Positions 1-11,480 of a stretch of DNA of 64,000 bases are shown piece by piece (the stretch's first letter is position 1; each line of letters begins with the position of its first letter). The position numbers and the translations under genes were made by a program. The DNA is taken from NCBI RefSeq assembly GCF_001858045.2, contig NC_031983.2:5946369-6010368 (forward strand), read 5' to 3'. The notes beneath the pieces were generated by a model. The model searched no databases. It saw only the letters and a list, made by a program, of their open reading frames with translations, and had not been told where the DNA came from. This DNA comes from Oreochromis niloticus. Taxonomy: Eukaryota > Chordata > Actinopteri > Cichliformes > Cichlidae.

Positions 1-1299
1 CAGAAATAATCTTAAAGAGCTAACTAAGCATCTTATATCAGCCCAACCTTACACTTTGATCCTTTACATGGAAAAAGAGAAAGGTAGATTAAGTGTAGTT
101 GCATTGTAGCGCTTCAGAGAGTATTTCACGGGTTTCTCCATGAAGGGGAGGTTGGGTAACAGAGATTATTGGCAGAGATTTTGGTCCCACATGAGTTGAG
201 AAACCCTGCTGAACCTTCACCCAATCCCTCTGGAGAGGCCAGTTACAACAGGCTGCACAGTATCCAAATTTCAGAAGGATACGGAGGACGAAGAGGGACT
301 TGTAGTAAGATGTGTAAAGGCCCATTTCTATGTGTTTCTCTCCAGTTTTATTACTTCAGCCAAATGACGAGTAAGGGTAAGGTCAGGGTTTGTTCATGCT
401 GTATATCTTTGCAGTGGTTTACTTGAACTCTAGTGTGTTTATTCCTTTGGTTCGCTTCATTTTTCCACAAGAAGAATGACAGTCGTGTCAGAAAGTCTAA
501 CCCCTACTTCATGTGCTCTTTACTGGAGTAAACTCTAGAAAAGAAGATCTACCAACAAGTGTGTCACACCAAGTATAAACTACAAAATCCTGCAAACAAC
601 TAAAAATCCTTATAAGATGAAGATTAGGATTTGATTATGCTTGCTGAATTGCTGACCTTGTGCATGAAAGAATTCCAACACTTCTCTCCATGTCCCTTTA
701 GTTCATCAGCTGGTTCACAGTGTGAACCTAAACGAGCCAAATACAAAAATAAAATAATACAATGCAATGATCTTCTCCCAGTCTGTTTTTGGACAAAGAA
801 AAAGCAAACCTCAGGTGAACGCTGAACCCTGAAAACAAAACAAACTAACCAAAGCCAAAAACCTTTTAACTAACAAAATATGTAGTTAGAGGGTGTTCTC
901 TGTGTAGGTACCCTGTGAGAGAAAGAGGGAGATGGATAAAATAAACATGGGATTGATGGGAGATTTGGGAGGTAAATAAATAGTGGAACAAAGGAAGGTT
1001 TGGCCATCACACAAAATCGCTTTCTCTTTTCCATCCCGCCTTATGTCCTCTTCATCCCGTCATGTGTCTCCCTGTACCCACATCTAATTAGCCCCCGTCT
1101 ATTAGCCCCATCAGCAAAACTGGAGAGTCGAGTGGGAAATTAAGTTGCTCTGTGTGTATAAACCTCTAACATGTTGTTTTCATCACCCCTGATCACCTCA
1201 GTGTTCATAATCCATATAATACTTCATGTCTGCCTCACCAAAACACACACATTATGATTTTAACACAGTTAGAATGCTGGAAAGTCACTTATATGACCG

Positions 1300-1545
1300 T
1301 GTCACCGAGCACCAAATCAAAACATCAGTCACCTCAAGGCATCAAGGCAATTTACATTGTCAGCTAATGCAGACAAAACCTCAACAATCAAACAACCCCC
1401 TTTCAGCAAGCACTTGGTGACAGTGGGAAGGGAAAACTGCATTTTAACAGACAGAAAATCTCTGGCAGAACCAAGCTCAGGGAGGGAGTGGCCATCTGCT
1501 TCGACCGGTCAAGGATGAAGGGAGAAAGAAAAGACAGAAGACACT
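1300..1545 (+). repeat. Copy of abundant teleost (ATTGA)n-tailed repeat
   Basis: The copy contains the marker strings 'agcaccaaatcaaaac', 'acttggtgacagtgggaag' and 'agctcagggagggagtggcc'. These recur in the same order in the copies at 9.1, 19.9, 23.8, 33.0 and 34.0 kb. The family is common in percomorph genomes. Its exact class (LINE tail or SINE) is not asserted here. Confidence 0.75.
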
Positions 1546-3829
1546 GTAATGCCATAGTATTAAGCTGCTGTGTTATTTATGATGTGAAATGTCAATTACA
1601 TACCATGTAAAGCATGTTTAGTTGTATCATGACTAAATTCACAGCAAGCTACCAAAACTTTGTATTTACTTTAAAAAGTTTGAATTAATGATGTAAACCC
1701 ATTTAAATCACCACAACCTAATAAGTGCAGGAACACAAATCTGCCCCCGCAGACACACAAGTCACACATAAAATCAAATCCATCCACAGCATGTGCATCA
1801 ATCAGCTGACCAGGCAGAGCAGCTAACAACACATTTCCATGCCTCTGACCAGAAACAGGTCATCTGACATCGAACCAGCGTGGGAAAGATGAGCAGATCC
1901 ACTGTGAGTGCAGTTAACATCACGTAACAGAACCTCACCATGATCACGCTGCAGGCTTTTAGGCTTATTAAACACAAACTAAGAGAAGCAGCAGGCTGGA
2001 GACCACAGACTATCATTTCTATTGTGTGAGCGGCTGTGTTTTCTGAAATCTGCATCCATGACTAAAAGCTTGCTTGTTTTCTAAAACTGCTTACTAGCAC
2101 TCTGGTGGACACAGCCAATAAAGCTGGTTCAAACTGTTGCATGCAAGTAACTAATTATGCAGGATGTTGTTCAAAAGCATTTTAATCCAGGAAATGAGCA
2201 ACCAGTCGTGACTCTAAATACTTCATCTTTTTTGTAGTTCCTGTGTAGTTTTAAAACACTCTTGCCACCAAAAACCAGTTATTTACGTCAGCCTGCGCCA
2301 AACTAAACAACTGCATAATCATTGCATTCAACATAGATGTACCTCCCATATTCTTTAAAAAATTATATATGCATGATGATCACTCAGAAATAAAATCAAA
2401 CTTTATTTAAAAAGCAGACACTAGCTCTCTAAATTCCTTCTCAGTCCATGCAAGGAGAATACTTCAGTAAGCTGGCACCAAAATTCTGGCTATGTGACCA
2501 CACTTGCCCACCTGTAACACCAGCTAGTCAGCTTCATGTGCTTTTGCATCATGTGTCTTTACATTCAGCTTCCCTAACCAGACCAACCCTACACCTTTGT
2601 CCCTTTGGGCTTCACATCCTCCTAACCTCTTCCCAAAACTAATCAACCATAAAAGTATCAGCAAACAAGAAAGAGCTCCCTGATGAAAGAGACAGAGACT
2701 GCGCCAAGGACGCACTCGGCAAATGAGCCAAACGAGCCTACCGCTGGCAGTGACAGCATCGAGGACACAACCCAGGAAGGCAGCAACTCGCTGTCATCCA
2801 ACATTACACTTTGTGATTGCTCACTGATACTCCTCCGAGAGACGTGATCTTACACACCGCGTGCTGTAATCATAGCCTGCTTTCCTAATGCAATTCACTA
2901 AAACATTTATCCGAGGAGGAGGGGGAGCAGGAGGTCTCTGAACAACAGCTGTTCCACCTCTGTCCCTTAGCTCCACCAGGCTGAGGGAGGGGAGGGGGTA
3001 TTCTGGCAAAAGATGGGGCAGGCGGGAGGGGGGAAAAAGCGGGCTATGAAACTGAAGGAGTACTCACCCTAGATCCCTGATTTACTCACAGAGGGGTGAG
3101 AGAAGGACAGCAGCTCTAAAAATACCCCCATAAGGAGAGAGGGAGAAGGAGATGGAGGGCCGGGGGAAGGTTTGGGTACAAGTGGAGCGGCAGAGAGGAG
3201 GAATAAGAGAAGAAGTAAATGTTTGTTTTTGCTTCAGTCACTATAAAAAAAACTAGAAGAAAGAAAGCAACATCTTAAAAGTCTGCATCCTAAAAATACA
3301 CCTCCCATGTGGCAAAACCTCAGAATTTTGAAAGGGGGCCCATTCTTCCCTTCTACCTCCCTTTGCCCCATCATCACTCCTTCCTTCAGTCTATCGACCA
3401 ATCCCCCCCCCCCCTTCTCTAATGAAAGAACATGTCATTGAAGGCCCCAAAAGCCGGAGGGGTTAAAATGAAGGAGAAATGATTGGCAAAGGAAGAGAGG
3501 GCAGAACAATGTCCTTTTTCTGCAGCTAATTTATGTCAGGACCAGTGGCCCAGATACAGAGGTCAGCCAATGGAGTCGACTATAGCAGCACCACAGGCGA
3601 CAGGCCACGGCTTCATACATGTCTTCATCCTTTTGACAACAAATTTTACGCGCATACAACACATATTTGGGATCTTGAACAGCGTTTTCCTCCAAAATAA
3701 AACTAATCCCAGGTGAGAAAAGGCTACATAACTCCATTAATATGTTTTAGAAATAGAGTTTTCATCACTTTGCAAAAACTGACTGAAGAAGGCAGAACAG
3801 TAGCTCCATGAAATTGAAGCTGCAAAAAG

Positions 3830-3970
3830 GTTTACCAATATCAATACCAACCCTGGTATTGGTATCGGATCAATACTTTGTTTCTCTCCTCTGAGTTCAC
3901 TATTGTGTTACCAAACCTCAAACATGCACTATAAAGAATGTCTGAACCCTTTTGTGTTGACTGTCATGTC
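3830..3970 (+). repeat. Dispersed repeat, unknown class, copy 1
   Basis: Contains 'tatcggatcaatactttg', 'tttctctcctctgagttc' and 'ctcaaacatgcactataaag'. It is homologous to 55485-55660 in the same order with indels. The internal 'taccaaccctggtattggta' is a near palindrome. The family is not identified. Confidence 0.6.
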
Positions 3971-4608
3971 TATTTTATTCATAGCATTTAGCTATAATCA
4001 ATCGGTTTGTTCTCCTCACTGGTTGAGTCATTTCCATCACTTCTAAGTGTCAGACAAGGCCAAAGTTTACACAGTAATCACTCAGGTGTTCCTGATCTGG
4101 AGGTTTGAGGTGACTGAAGTTGTGGTGCATGTGCTGTAAATGTCTTTAACCAGGAATCTGAATATTTATAACTTTCAAGGTGAAAGAAGCAGTTGCTTAG
4201 AGTCGGTATTATCTGTGATATCACAGATCTCTCGTTTTCTTTTTAGTTGCTTTTCTCTGGTGATTATTATTTTAAATGCTGTCTGTCTGTGGATTTCACA
4301 GTTTTGCTGGGTAGAAAGAAAACACTCAAAGACATCATTTTGATTCCAGGCATCTTTTCTTTCTTTTTTTCAATTATCTGATAGTTACATTACATGATTA
4401 ATCAATTACTCCCAAATAATCAACATGGTGACACTGTACATATGAAACCAGCTCACTCAACACTGTTAACTTTATGGAGAACTGCTTTAAAAATGTGAAA
4501 TGCTATTAATTTCTAACTATTTGTTTTACAAGCCTTCAACTGCTGCGACTTTGACATCCTCGTCAGAACAAGCTGCTGAATGCTGATACCCTCCTTCTTT
4601 ATGCTGCG

Positions 4609-4609
<1 letters not shown>

Positions 4610-4655
<46 letters not shown>
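4610..4655. repeat. (CT)n(CA)n compound microsatellite
   Basis: About 8 CT units run straight into about 15 CA units within the jag2-like intron 2. Confidence 0.95.
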
Positions 4656-4657
<2 letters not shown>

Positions 4658-5809
4658 CTATCTGCTGTCTGTCAGATAGCAGAAAACAACAACCCCACAC
4701 ATGACGAGTGAAACAATGACCCAATAATGGGTAGAGCGTGAACCTGAGAGGCGGCGAGGTAAAGGCATCCCCCAGCCCCGATTGACCGGAGGATGATCAC
4801 TTGTTTGAGTAGAAGGTGACACTGATATCCACCGCCGCCTGTGTCACACACAACTTAGTGGTAACCGAATCTGCCTGCAAGGCCCCAACTTACTACTTCC
4901 ATCTTCCCCTCTGCTGACAGCTGACCATGGGGAGTGATGAATGGGAAGGTCTTGCTGCCAACCCAAGCACACAAAGAACCCGATATGTACATTTTAACAT
5001 GAACAGATGCATGGGGACTCATCCCCCCCCCATGTATTAACTTAAATCTTTTAAAAATCAAAAAGATTAGGTACACCGTTGTACACTGACAAGCTGCAAC
5101 AGTAATCTGCTGACAGATGAAACCACTGACCGTTTTGTTACAATGAAATGTTCTGCTGGAAATTATTGGGTCTTGCTAATTCGTGTGGATGCCACCCACC
5201 GAAAAAGCAGCTCCATCCTGTAGGACAGTGCACCCAGCCACACCTCAAAAACTGCTCAGAACAACCGAAGAAAGTTCAAATAAAACACAGTCTACAGATC
5301 CCATTTCCCACTGGAATAAGTCTGATGCACACCTGGGAACCCAGAGAAGTCCTCTGCCACAGGACACCACAGCCCCCTATCACGCCCCCCTATCATCATT
5401 TATCCATGACTTCATGGGTCAGACCTGAGATGTTTTTAACAAAATAAAATGCAAAAAATGTTAAGTTATAAAGTGATTTTTTTGAGTAAAGAAATCTACC
5501 AGTGTTTCCACTAAGAAAACAACCTTTTTTATGCATTTTTTTTAGTGTTTGTTTTATTTATTTTTCTAACTGTGCTAAATCATAAAAACGTTAGGAACTG
5601 GAAATATAAATAACTGTTTGCTCAATCATTAAAAGATTTATCACTTTCCCTTCCTTGGCTAATTGATTACTGGACTAATCACCTCCATTAATATCCTGCG
5701 ATTAATCCCTGCCTTCATGCTCTGATGATCAACTTTAACCTTGATCCTCTTCTCCAGTTTGTCTCACAGTGACTGATGACTCTTGTTTGGACAGCTCACT
5801 CAGCTGTTT

Positions 5810-5942
5810 TGTGGGAACAAAACCTGTAAACTCCACCAAAACATCATTTCAAACAGTAAACCTCCCTGATACAGATCTGTGGGTGTAACAGCAGTTTTTT
5901 TTAACAAAGCTCTGATTGCCAGCTCTGATCCACTTTCCCACG
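5810..5942. promoter_or_regulatory. Two RBPJ (CSL)-type consensus matches in jag2-like intron 2
   Basis: TGTGGGAA is at 5810-5817 (plus) and TTCCCACG, that is CGTGGGAA on the minus strand, at 5935-5942. Both fit YGTGGGAA. The spacing (about 118 bp) is not that of a paired Su(H) site. Two 8-mers within a 6.7-kb intron can occur by chance. Confidence 0.25.
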
Positions 5943-6671
5943 CTGTGCCTCCAAATAAGGAGCAGGGGCAGGTTTTGATTGGCTCTCCATTCTGTTTGGA
6001 TTAGATAATAAGTTACCTGCCACTTCTTAATCAGCACTGAAAATCCTTACATAACCCCCTCCCGTTCCTTTCATTTAAACACACAAGCCACACAAACACC
6101 AGCTTGTTTGGTATCACATCGAACTGAGACACCACTCCACCATTATGCGTAAAAGTCTTGCGTCCTGCGCTTTCACCAGGTGGTTTTGGCTTTATCAGAA
6201 GCACGCGGACATTTCCTGTAAAGTTCCCAGAGAAGAGCATGATCTACCCCGTGACATGACTGAATGACTGATGATGTGAAGATTCCAAAAGATGCCAAAA
6301 CGTCGGATAGGATGAGTGGCACGCAGAGATTCAGACAAGGAGCGACTTGTTGCAGAGAACTGTGCCAAACTGTGGCGCGTTGCACTTTGCGTGAGCCAGG
6401 GTTTAGCCTTAATACTTGACACCATCCAATTTTACATGTATATTTTATTTTGGCAAATAAAATGACATATTAGTAAACTAGTGTCCACCTGCGCGTCCTA
6501 AATGGACATTTTAAAGAACATAATTGGGTCAGAGCGTTTTACGCGTTCTTTTACGAGAAATCGGAATGTTACAGCAAAAAAAAAAAAAGAAAAAGAACAA
6601 AGAAAAGAAAAGAAACTTAAAAAGTGCACTTATCACATGTGGCAAATCTCCATCAAGCAAGGTCCACTTAC

Positions 6672-6980
6672 CGGCCACGCGAATTGGAAGGGAATCTTAA
6701 TCTTCCCGACGTCGTTGTTCCGGCTCTGTCCTTTGAACTGAAAAGTATTCCCACCGATAACCTGTGTAGTTTCCGTGCCGTAGGTACACGGTCCATTAGT
6801 CGTGACCTCCGTTTGGTATTCCTTTAAGCACACTCTTAAGTAGGTGTCACACTCGTCCTCGCCGCAGTGGCCTTCCGCCGCGCTCTTCTCGTCGTCGCAA
6901 CAATCGCCGTTGTTTAGCAGACCTTTGGGGTTTTCCACCGAAATCAACTGCAGCTCGAAGTAACCGGTGGCCCGAGACAC
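6672..6980 (-). CDS. jag2: Jagged-type Notch ligand (jag2-like), coding exon 2: MNNL domain
   Basis: The exon is 309 nt (103 codons, residues 25-127), phase 0 at both ends. It is bounded by an acceptor with a pyrimidine tract (TTCTCCTCAG, ending at 6981) and by the donor GTAAGTGG (from 6671). The human JAG1 equivalent is 306 nt. Residues 29-36 read TGYFELQL. Residues 51-52 are CC, and residues 66-80 are DECDTYLRVCLKEYQ, the hallmark of the Jagged/Serrate N-terminal (MNNL, C2-like) domain. Then come GPCTYG (87-92), VIGGNTF (98-104) and IPFQFAWP (120-127), where Jagged exon 2 normally stops. Six cysteines lie at 51, 52, 63, 68, 75 and 89. GYFELQL, TYxRVCLKEYQ, GPCxYG and IPFQFAWP match JAG2 better than JAG1 (which has GQFELEI and LPFSFAWP). 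Whether this is jag2a or jag2b cannot be told. The domain helps receptor and membrane lipid binding. The gene is incomplete here. Confidence 0.9.
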
Positions 6981-7944
6981 CTGAGGAGAACAAGGCGGTG
7001 TGAAAAAAACGCCTAAGATAGTAGCAGTATCTCTCTGTAACAGGTAATTAAAATAATAATAATAGTAGTAATTTAAACCTTACATTTAGTCCGTTTATTG
7101 ATTCTATCGGTGATTCATGCAGGTATACAAAGTGTTGCATGACCCTCAGTTAAATAACCATCGCCGCCCTTACGAGAAATGTCACTGATTCAGGAGAAGC
7201 TCTCCACAAAACTGCACGCGGACATTCCAGGTGGAAACAAGCGGATGTGGGGAGAAAACACGACCTGGGCTCATGTTTTTGCAGCGCACAGTCACTCTGC
7301 ACAGACGCTACTGTACACTTTTGGCACGGTACAGCTTCGGGACCTAGTACTCCCAGTTTAGCTCACTCTGCAGATCAGGCTGCAGTCCTGCTTTACAAAC
7401 ACATCCACCTTGAAAAACCATCCAGTCTGAGTTAAAAGTCAAAATCACCTAAAGGGAAAAACAACCAAACCATTAAAAGATTTAGAGGTGCTTGCTGCTG
7501 ATAACAGCAGTAGAGGGATTCTCTGTGCAGGTGAGGGTGCACTGCTAACATGTGAAGACACTTAACAATCTTTTTTTTTTTCTTTCTTAGAGTAACCAAA
7601 CTTTCAAGAGCGGACGCGCATTAACGCATTCGGTACGGATACCAGTCATTCAGCGCCTGGATGAGTAAAATTTGCGGATGTCTGCTGTTACACGCGCATT
7701 CATGACACAGCAGAGAATTTTGGCAAATCTAATTTGTCTCCCGAAATTCCAGAACACGTGATTCAGCAGGCAATTCAATTAAGAATGGAATTTATTCCGA
7801 GCCCCCCACAAGAAACCCCCCCAAAAAACAAAAAAACACAAAAAAACAACAACAACAACAACAACAGCATTAACAATAATAATCAGAACTTCAGAGCAAA
7901 AACTTCATCATTTGCCTCGGAGCTGAAAGACATGAAGTTCTCAC
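6981..7944 (-). other. Intron 1 of the jag2-like gene
   Basis: A 964-bp GT-AG intron lies between the two recognised exons. It holds a poly-T run near 7570 (plus strand), a short (CAA)n tract at about 7847-7866 and no recognisable exon or mobile element. Confidence 0.8.
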
Positions 7945-8016
7945 CTCGGCCCGCAGCGTCAGGAGAAGACACACTAAGAGGAAGAAGCGGTGCAGTTTCC
8001 CCAGATTAGTCCACAT
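7945..8016 (-). CDS. jag2: Jagged-type Notch ligand (jag2-like), coding exon 1: signal peptide
   Basis: Read on the minus strand, ATG at 8016 opens 24 codons starting MWTNLGKLHRFF, followed by a leucine-rich core and ending LTLRAE. This is a typical secretory signal peptide: basic n-region, hydrophobic h-region (FFLLVCLLL), small or polar residues before the cleavage site. The exon ends GCCGAG and is followed by a strong donor, GTGAGAAC. The length is exactly 72 nt, so the intron is phase 0 and the reading frame joins exon 2 as LRAE-VSRATGYF. That mirrors the exon 1/2 junction of vertebrate Jagged genes (LRAK-VCGASGQF in human JAG1, known of the family). The start is supported by G at -3 and by the signal peptide beginning directly at it. 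Jagged proteins are type I membrane ligands that activate Notch receptors on neighbouring cells. Confidence 0.85.
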
Positions 8017-8460
8017 GTCTCCGGCTGCTCGGTGTTGGTTACCATTAGGGAAAAGCAAAAATATGGATGTCTCAGTGAGTCAAAAAAATAATAATGAATG
8101 AGGCAAAAAAGCAGTATCCTCTTCCTCCTTCTATCCAATACATGTACGGCTGCTGCTCCTCCCCGGGATGCCCGCGGCTCTGGAGGAGGAAAAGCGCACT
8201 GGTGCTGCTGCTGTTTGGTCCACGGACTCACAACAAGACGCACAAACTCCAATTCCCTCCGCCGCTCGACGCACTGAGCAGCAGGGACTAGAAGCAGCGT
8301 GCGTCTCTCTCCCCAAAGCCGGAGCTCTCTTTGACGGCCAGCCCAGCGGACCAATCGCAGCCCCCTTAGCGTGGAACATCGGTGTAGAGAGCCAATGAAG
8401 AGAGGGGCGGGAAAAAGGGAGGACAGCTGATAGATTTATTATTGACGTTTTCTCACACTT
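8017..8460 (-). promoter_or_regulatory. Probable promoter and 5' UTR of the jag2-like gene
   Basis: Directly upstream of the start codon the sequence becomes locally GC- and CpG-rich (8150-8400), unlike the AT-rich surroundings. On the gene strand it has two ATTGG (inverted CCAAT) boxes at about 8352-8356 and 8391-8395, and no clear TATA box. This fits a CpG, TATA-less promoter of a developmental gene. The transcription start cannot be placed. Two long upstream reading frames (8131-8379 and 7974-8354) would fall inside the 5' UTR if transcription starts beyond them. Confidence 0.5.
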
Positions 8461-8538
8461 TACCTCGAATTGGCCATTTTTAAGGCTCTCAGCAAAAAAT
8501 CAAATCAAATCAAACAAAATTCAGTTTAATTAACGAAA

Positions 8539-8618
8539 CAAAAGTTTCTCTGTATGTTTCTCTATATGAAATTGTCATGATAAAAATGTAACAGAGAAAA
8601 TGTACAGAGAAACTTTTG
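8539..8618. repeat. Perfect 16-bp inverted repeat upstream of the promoter
   Basis: CAAAAGTTTCTCTGTA at 8539-8554 is repeated as its exact reverse complement at 8603-8618, with a 48-nt AT-rich loop. It lies about 80 bp beyond the CpG-rich promoter block. It could be the remnant of a small palindromic MITE or a cruciform-forming element. No family is recognised. Confidence 0.7.
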
Positions 8619-8619
8619 C

Positions 8620-10889
8620 TTTTATTCTTATAATTCAAATGCTGTAAACGACAGTCATAAATAATCAGTGAGGACATGCAGAGCGCAGTTCATGCTGTTT
8701 GCGCCACGAGCTGCTCCTCACTGACTTGCAGCCTGAGGAAACAGGGCTGTTAGCGCCCTCTACTGACCCCCGAGATATATAATCGACTGATGCACTGTAA
8801 ATTTGCGTTGTTACACCTTTGTTGTCTTATATCTTCTGACGTGCTGCATGAGTGCCTACACTAAATGACTCCTGCCCTGGAATCAATGCATGTCAGGCTA
8901 AAAGCAGCTCCTTAAGCAGCATGAAGAGTTTAATGTGTAAGATGAAAGAGCATCCCACCTACTGTTTGTGTCATTTTCAGCATCCACAGTTTCACACTGT
9001 CCCATCTCATATCTTTTAAAACTAATTCTAGAGAAATGTCTGCATTGCTATCTTGGTGCGGCACATCTCCATTATCTGTGCACCCTGTATGCTGAGAATA
9101 TTAAAACCGTTTTATTCATACAGCACCAATTCACAACGCCAGTTGCCTCCAGGCTCTATAAGGTAAGGTAAAGACCCTGCAATAATACAGAGAAAACCCC
9201 AACGACCAGACGACCCCCTATGAGCAATCACTTGGTGACAGTGGAAAGGAAAAACTCCCTTTTAACAGGAAGAAACCTCCAGCAGAACCATCATCATTAC
9301 ACATCAGGCTGAGCTCTTTCATACACCTGAAAGGGTGGAGAATCACTGGGGCCATACACATGAGACTGGATTGCTGATGATGTAATATATTTGGAAATCG
9401 TACCATGTTGCTAAATCAAAATTATGGCACTTTCTCTGGAACTGACAGAAATTTCGAAATTTGGAAGAACCCTAAAAGACACCTGCAACCCTCTCAGCAC
9501 AATAGTGCTCTGTACAGCCAGAGCCTGGAGCCTTTTCTTAAATCTACTTATTTTGATAGCTTGGAATAATGGGGGCCTATACCTCCATGCTTTCACACAA
9601 TATCACAGTCCCAAACAATGTCTTCTGTCTGCCAGACAAGAAGAACACATAAAGTGAAGCTGCAGTATCAAAGAAGGATTTTTAAAATGTATTATGATGA
9701 AAGATGAGGGCTGCGAATGGACACGTAAAGCCCTCAGTGTTCAACAAGACGAGTGTTACCTCATTTTGTACCAACAACCAAACAACATAAAGGAATATTT
9801 CAGTAGTAATTACTATGAATTTAACTGAAAACCCGTAGACTTCAAAAATAAAATGTTTATCTTTATGGAAAACAGTATCTGTCCCTGAGTCTTATATTTA
9901 TTACTACTTCTCAGCTGTCTAAACCTTCAATAGACATCCATCCCTTTTCTTGCCTCCAAATGCAGATTTTTTTTCTTTTGTCAGTAATTCTAAGCAAAAG
10001 CGCCTTATATATATTTAGTTTTAGAAAAGGTTTTATAGGACATTTCAGAAAATAGGACCAAACAACCAGTGGGGATATTGTCAAGTTAGTGGATTTGTTG
10101 TTTGCTGACAATTTGTTAGATGTAGCTATATTTCCATCTGCACCTAGTGGTCCAACGAATGGCCACTATTACCATTGCTTCTTGCTAGTATGCGTGTAAA
10201 CTAAGGCAAGTGTTTTTTTTAAAGAGTAATTATTTAAATTGGTTTAGAGGAATTGTTCATTATTGATTTTCTTCTTACTCCATGAATTGTTCTTTTCTGA
10301 GAAATTTAAGGTCATTTTTGGCATGTCAGGTGATTTCCAGTCTGGAAGGCTTCATTTAACAACTTCAGGTCTTTGGGCATGTGCAAAAACCTTGTTAATC
10401 TGTTACTTCCAGCATGCAGAGAAGATTTCCTGCTGCTTCCATAATTGACCCAGTGGGTTTCATTCGGACAAACAGTGTGAATCTGCATTGTCTCAGACAG
10501 AAGTCTGTGGCAGAGTGTAATAAGACAGCTGTTTCTCCTCACACAGATCTTCCTGCTTCAGACTGAGCTCATGCAGATAGTAAATCAGTCCTGAAGGCTG
10601 GTCAGTCAGTTGCAGGATAGAGTCCAACAGGTGGCCACTGACACACTGCAGCAGATGTTTCCTCCCAGGGAGGCAGGTGCAAACACATACACACACACAT
10701 CGACATTTGTGCAAACTTGTGCACATATGACTCACTGATATGCCTGCGCACAAATAGAGACGTCTTTTGTTCATCTCTTTACAACATCAGCGGCAATGAG
10801 GAAATTACTAGGAAATATTTAAAATGCAGTTACAAGGCTGATTAGTGACTCTTATCATTGGACATTTATTCAGTGTCATATTGTAACAA
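8620..10889. other. Intergenic, no gene seen
   Basis: Upstream flank of the jag2-like gene. Apart from one (ATTGA)n-type repeat copy (9105-9300) nothing is recognised. Short reading frames at 9411-9657 and 10493-10774 lack family similarity; the latter runs through a short CA-rich tract. Confidence 0.6.
9105..9300 (+). repeat. Copy of abundant teleost (ATTGA)n-tailed repeat
   Basis: Same family as 1300-1545: 'tcacttggtgacagtgg', 'aaaaactcccttttaacagg' and 'agaaacctccagcagaacca' are in order. It starts with 'attcatacagcaccaattc'. The copy is truncated on the right. Confidence 0.8.
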
Positions 10890-11280
10890 TGTATTAGATT
10901 AGATTAGATTAGATAAAACTTTATTAATCCCTCAGGTGGGTTCCTCCGGGAAATTCGGTTTCCAATAGCACAGCACCGACAGAAGTTACAGAATGTGAGC
11001 AGAATACCATATATACACATATATAAATACAGAGACATATATAAATAAAGAGTATACAAAAGGGATAAATAGAATAATTAGGAATAAGAATACAAGGGAA
11101 TTGCACATTTCAAGTATTGAAGTCTACTGCACCGTTGGATATTAACAAAAAGTGTTGCACAGTGAAAAGGCACTACAGCTTAGTTGTCCCCCCCTCCTTT
11201 GTCCTCCCGTTAAACAGTTTGATGGCATCTGGGACAAAGGAGTTTTTAAGTCTGTTGGCTCTTGTATGTATTGTACTTGT
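10890..11280 (+). repeat. Dispersed teleost repeat with (AGATT)n start
   Basis: It starts with an AGATT pentamer array and 'aaactttattaatccctca', a common teleost repeat opening. It continues with AT-rich sequence and 'agtttgatggcatctggg' plus 'acaaaggagtttttaag'. A second, more diverged copy of the same general layout lies at 32420-32870. Class not assigned. Confidence 0.65.
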
Positions 11281-11289
11281 ATCTGAATA

Positions 11290-11480
11290 GCCATTTTCTA
11301 GTCTTACTAACCACTATAAGTTCTTTACACTACAAGTCATGTGTTATTCTGGACACTTCAAACACCAATTTCTAATCACTAATTAACCTAACAGGTATGT
11401 CTTTGGACTGTAGGAGAGAGCTGACGTACCCGGAAGAAACCTGTTCAGGCACAGGGAGAACATGGAAATTCCTGGAAACT
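11290..11480 (-). repeat. Fragment of widespread fish repeat
   Basis: The strings 'attaacctaacaggtatg', 'tctttggactgtaggag' and 'cagggagaacatggaaat' match, in reverse orientation, the sequence at 16975-17175. The family's other end is seen at 21375-21520 and 55250-55360. Reading frames here are not genes. Confidence 0.65.

Larger units (their letters stand above)
1..6671 (-). other. Intron 2 (partial) of the jag2-like gene
   Basis: No exon 3 was found by eye on the minus strand. Jagged exon 3 encodes the short stretch after AWP that ends in an EAWD-like motif. The region therefore looks intronic and extends beyond the left edge. It carries a copy of the (ATTGA)n-tailed repeat (about 1300-1545), a dispersed repeat at about 3830-3970, a C12 run at 3403-3414, a (CT)n(CA)n microsatellite at 4610-4655 and two RBPJ-type sequence matches near 5.8-5.9 kb. 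A purine-rich block at 2930-3200 has no recognised identity. Confidence 0.6.

Noticed and set aside
6173..6425. Minus-strand frames just downstream of exon 2 as jag2 exon 3
   Set aside because: They lack the EAWD-type motif expected of Jagged exon 3 and have no fitting splice sites.
7974..8354. 126-codon minus-strand frame as the true gene product
   Set aside because: It overlaps the jag2-like start codon in another frame, has no domain similarity and lacks a splice link to exon 2.
8168..8398. Plus-strand frame antisense to the jag2-like 5' UTR
   Set aside because: GC-rich shadow frame without similarity or promoter.
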